Positions 59,901-64,000 of a stretch of DNA of 64,000 bases are shown here, one piece after another. The notes beneath the pieces are model-generated. The model was given only the letters and a program-made list of their open reading frames with translations. It was not told the origin of the DNA and searched no databases. A program made the translations under genes and the position numbers. The stretch's first letter is position 1, and the number at the start of each line of letters is the position of its first letter. Source of the stretch: Promethearchaeota archaeon (GTDB lineage: Archaea > Asgardarchaeota > Lokiarchaeia > Sigyniarchaeales > SOKP01); assembly GCA_016840085.1 (NCBI GenBank), contig JAEOTA010000054.1, forward strand, positions 104,327 through 168,326, read 5' to 3'.

Positions 59901-62900
59901 GCTGTATCCACTTTATCTGAATATCGAGGTAAAGGATTTGGGCTTATTATTAGTGGAAATGCATTATTAGATGCATATAAAATGGGATTTTATGTGGGAG
60001 TACTTCAAGCTTCAACATTAGGTGAAAGAGTTTATAAAAAATTAGGTTTTCAAAAATATTGTGATATAATTTCTTACGAATTAACTGAATAGATTCCAAA
60101 TCTTTCTTATGTGTAGAAAAGAGATATTCCTCAATTTAAATTGAAATTTAATTATATTTTACTTTTCTGCACGCAAAAATGTAAATTCTTATAAATGTGT
60201 TAATAATAAAGTATTATAATAAAATCTAAAAAAAATTCTAAGGCGAAATTTAAAATGAAATATGTGAAAAAAAAAATGAAATACAAAATTGTACTGATAG
60301 TTTACATATTGATTTTAGTAGCTATTCCTTTAAATCTTATAAGTACATCTTTTGTTTTAAGTAGCTACGAATCGGTTGATAAGGAAAACCCATACCCCTC
60401 TGATGCATTCACAATTACTCTAAACGGAAAGAACTATGTAGCTGAATATATAACACGAGAAAAAGTCGAGGAAATGAAGAAACAATACGAGCTAAGAGAT
60501 TCACACAAAGATTATAATCAAATTATCGATGGCCATGGAACTGGATATGCACCCCCCACACCAGAAGACCTTGAAAAATTAATTGGTAAAGTATCTATAT
60601 TAGGTATAATTCCTGAAGCTGGTTCTCCGAATTATGGGGCTTCTGCGGATATTTCAACAGAAATCTATTTCCCTGTAGTAGGGGATCAGGCTATGCAGGG
60701 TTCTTGTACAGCATGGGCGAATGCTTATTATGCATATGGATACATGGAAGCAAAAGACTATGGATGGGATGCAAGTTCCGGAAACACGGATTACTTATTA
60801 AGTCCAGCATGGGTTTATAATAAAGTCGCAGCTTATGATTATGGTTCTGCGCCTGTTGAAGTTGCTCAATTAATGCTGGATTGGGGAGTATCAACTTTAA
60901 GTACAATGCCATATAATGATATGGATGTTGACAGCTGGGGAGAAGAACCTGCATGGAGAGAAGCACCTTACCATAGACCTCTTATTTATAACCCAATTAT
61001 CTTTACAGGACCTGAAACAATAGATATAATTAAGGCTCTTCTCGATAGTGAAATTCCTGTTACATTTGGTATTGATGCATATCAATTTGATCCTGGATTT
61101 GCAGATGGTAATTATATAATTTCTTCCGATGAATATTATTACGATCCTGGCGATCTAAACCATGCTCAATGCTTTGTTGGATATGATGATTCAATAACAG
61201 ATGATGGCGATGTTGGGGCATTTAGAGTAGTGAATTCTTGGGGTCTTGGTTGGGGTGATAATGGGTATTATTGGCTGACTTATAATGCATTCATGGAATT
61301 TGGAGAAGATCCTTGGCAATCTATACTTTATTACGATGACAGAATAGATTATAACCCAAGTCTAATAGGCACATGGGAATTTAGTGCCGCACCTACTCGA
61401 ATGGATGATATAATTACATTAGGAGTAGGTCCACATGATTCACCTTTAGATACGACTATTCCGCTCTATGATAATGATGTAGTAAATTTATTTCCTGAAT
61501 TTATGGCTTTAGATATATCAGATTTTCAAACATATTATGATGTAGACCCTGATGTATTTTTCTTTTTAGATGTTGGGTCATCTACAACAACAGGCATAAT
61601 TTCTTCTTTTCTAGTTGAAAGATATATAGGAGGGACTTTAGTAGAAATTTCACCAGAATCTCTAGATACTCCCGCAAATACTCCAGGACATGTGAATTGC
61701 ACATTTAAAACTTTTGACCACGAGTTAAAAGTGTTGTTAGAACTTCCCACAAATCCTGAAATTGGTTATATTTACCCCGTTAAAGCAAGTGTTATCAACA
61801 TAGGTCTTAATGCTGAAACTGATGTTGGTCTGTCTTTATCTATTGATGGTGTTCTTAAAGATTCAATCATTATTCCTACTCTCACTGTTGGCGCAAGTGT
61901 AACAATTACCTATATGTGGATAGTAAATGAAGTTAAAACATTTACTTTTAATGCATACTCTCCTCCTGTATCTGGTGAGACCTACATTTCAAATAATAAT
62001 AAAACTATGCAGCTAAATATATTTCAGAATTATATAATGGTACCAGGTTATCCTTATAGTTGGATAGATGCGTCTGGTGGAACATTGTTACCTTTAGGTG
62101 ATGACGACTATGCTGCAATAGCTTTACCCTTTAGTTTTACTTTTTACGATCAAACATTTTCAACAGTATATTTAAGCGAAAATGGATATCTTAGTTTCAC
62201 TGATTCAACACCTGATGATTACTCTAACGATTTCATTCCTTCAGATGATATAGAGAATTATTACTTAATAGCTCCATTTTGGGATGATCTTTACATACCT
62301 GATGGAGGAGATATTTATGTACAATCATTTGGGACTTATTGGGTGGCAGAATGGCTAAATATATATCATTGGAATGATCCTTTAGTCGGATCTTTTGAAG
62401 TAATTTTATATAACACAGGTGAAATTGTGTTTAATTATGATTATCTTGACTACACTACTTCTGGTTATACATGCGGGTTAAATTTAGGTGTGGATACAGA
62501 TTATTATAATTCATATCAAGGATTAGACGATTCTACAGATAATTTTGCGATCCAATTTTATCAAGAACCTTTAGATTTCACTAATGACCTATGTGTTACT
62601 ATGGAAGTGCCTGAATCTCCTGAAATCGGTAATACTTACATTATTAATGCAACTGTTTTCAATACGGGAAATACTGTTGAGAATATTGTCGATTTGTTTC
62701 TGGAGCTTGATGAAGCAGTTGTGAATTCAACTACAATTCCAACTCTTTCTATTGGTGAAAGTGAAACCATTACTTATGAATGGACTCCAACTGGATATGG
62801 CTCCTATAATTTCACTGCTTGGGCTCCACCTGTATCTGGTGAAACCTTCTTAAGTAACAATATTGTAACTGAACTATTGCTCATTGTCGAAGTCCATTTA

Positions 62901-64000
62901 TTTGATACCATGTATATAGACTATGATTATTCTAATTATTACGGGGAATTTCATGATTTTACATTCTCATATTCTTATTATTCAGGAGATCTATTTTCTA
63001 ATATCTGGTTTATGGACGGTTCTCCAGCTACTTCATGGATAGTTGATAGCAAGACAAGAATTATGACGAATTCTATATTTGGAGATGGTACTCATACTTT
63101 TATATGGATCTTCACACATGTGAATCTCGGCGACGAAGTTTTGATAGTTACCGATATGCTTGGTGATCATGTTTACACTGTGGCAGATGAACAAACTTAT
63201 GATCTTCCTAATTTTGGTACTATAGATGTGTGGGTACTAGAAGATATAACTATACCCGGTAGTTTTGCCTGGTACGAAAAAACTACAGGAATATTAGTAA
63301 AGGGTAAATTCTACGATGGTACTGGTTATTGGTGGTTTGCATTAGATTGTACTGATACGAATGTCGAATTCCAGTATCCTCCTGATACATTTATACTTTC
63401 CAGTACTGCTGACGATCCTGATGATGATGGTGATTTTGATTTAACTTGGTCTACATCAGATTGGGCTAATACTTATACAGTATATGAATCATCAAGTTAT
63501 ATTACCGAAATTGACGGAGCTGTAACTCCTTTAATAGAAGACACAACAGATCTTGAATTTTCTTGTTCAGGCTATGATAGCGGTACATATTTCTTCATTG
63601 TTCAAGCTATGAATGAGTATGGAGAAATACTTTCAAATTGTTATGAAATCACTGTATCAATTCCTGCAAACGGAGAGGAAGAGGAAGAAGAGGAAGAAGA
63701 GGAAGAGGAAGAAGAGGAAGAGGAAGAAGAGGAGGAAGAAGGAGATGGTGCAATTCCAGGATATAGCTTATATATTCTTATAGCATCTATAGCACTTACA
63801 TCAATTCTCATTTGGAAAAAGCGATATAAACATACCAAAAATATGTAAAACAAATTTTAAATTATTTAAATTCTCTTTTTTTTCTTAATTGACAATCCCC
63901 ACTCACTCGACAAAATTATTTAGACCTCCTGTAACTGTCTAATATTTTCTTCAAAACGTGCGATGTTTCCAGTATCTTTTTCTCTAATCTTCCATGTTCG

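Overview
The window is AT-rich archaeal DNA, and its gene content points to an Asgard archaeon of the Lokiarchaeia (Promethearchaeota) type. Eukaryote-like families (three small GTPases, a gelsolin-like domain, a GIFT/IFT52-like domain, a predicted longin fold, vWA-RING proteins and a TIR receptor) sit beside archaeal housekeeping genes (HdrABC, Orc1/Cdc6, XerA, TldD/TldE, archaeal-type aldolase, membrane pyrophosphatase). No rRNA, tRNA, CRISPR array or insertion sequence was found. Starts include ATG, GTG and TTG, with Shine-Dalgarno sites mostly inside operons.

Layout. 0-2.3 kb: an edge-truncated hypothetical gene, a multi-pass membrane protein with an apparently non-AUG start, and an MglA/Arf-like GTPase. 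2.4-6 kb: hdrC-hdrB, then the DUF39/NIL-ferredoxin pair linked to homocysteine synthesis. 6-12 kb: a DMT transporter, a 52-residue zinc ribbon, a possible unassigned RNA, a metallo-beta-lactamase-fold hydrolase, a Rab-like GTPase and an orphan N6-adenine methylase. 12-17.7 kb: a YkgJ-type protein, a longin-like protein, an HdrA-MvhD fusion, a DUF711 protein and a wHTH regulator. 18-25.9 kb: a cohesin-repeat surface protein, class I aldolase, a HEAT protein, a gelsolin-domain protein, a LURP-one-like protein and a CDP-alcohol phosphatidyltransferase. 25.9-31.4 kb: a TrmB-like coiled-coil protein, two tandem vWA-RING paralogues and a membrane protein. 31.5-38.5 kb: a GNAT, a class III aminotransferase with a DapB/diaminopentanoate-dehydrogenase-like partner, and a 1097-residue transmembrane receptor (amino-acid-binding-protein fold, two FN3-like repeats, beta-helix, TM, TIR). 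38.5-45 kb: a PiT phosphate transporter with its DUF47 partner, adenylosuccinate synthetase, and a GIFT-domain/Rab-like GTPase operon. 45-50.6 kb: 4-hydroxybutyryl-CoA dehydratase, TldD/TldE and a DUF362 ferredoxin protein. 50.7-56.9 kb: Orc1/Cdc6, XerA, thioredoxin reductase and a CxxC-less paralogue, and TauE/SafE. 57-64 kb: membrane pyrophosphatase, a GNAT, a secreted papain-family protease, and the 3' end of a minus-strand gene.

The strongest new observation is in purA. The reading frame is broken exactly inside the essential GDEGKGK loop by a 31-nt insert. The insert folds into a bulge-helix-bulge-like structure, and cutting it at the positions that structure predicts restores a perfect adenylosuccinate synthetase N-terminus. 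This looks like a tRNA-type (archaeal) intron in a protein-coding gene. Other points of interest are the Toll-like-receptor-shaped TIR protein with a frameshifted signal peptide, the paired vWA-RING proteins with a shared VGGFFGK motif, the GIFT-Rab operon, a shared C-terminal AIPGY surface-anchoring signal, and a 22-bp perfect palindrome at the start of xerA.

Metabolically the window suggests an anaerobe using flavin-based electron bifurcation (HdrABC plus MvhD), ferredoxins, pyrophosphate-driven ion pumping and radical-type 4-hydroxybutyryl-CoA dehydration. All functional statements come from motif reading without database searches.
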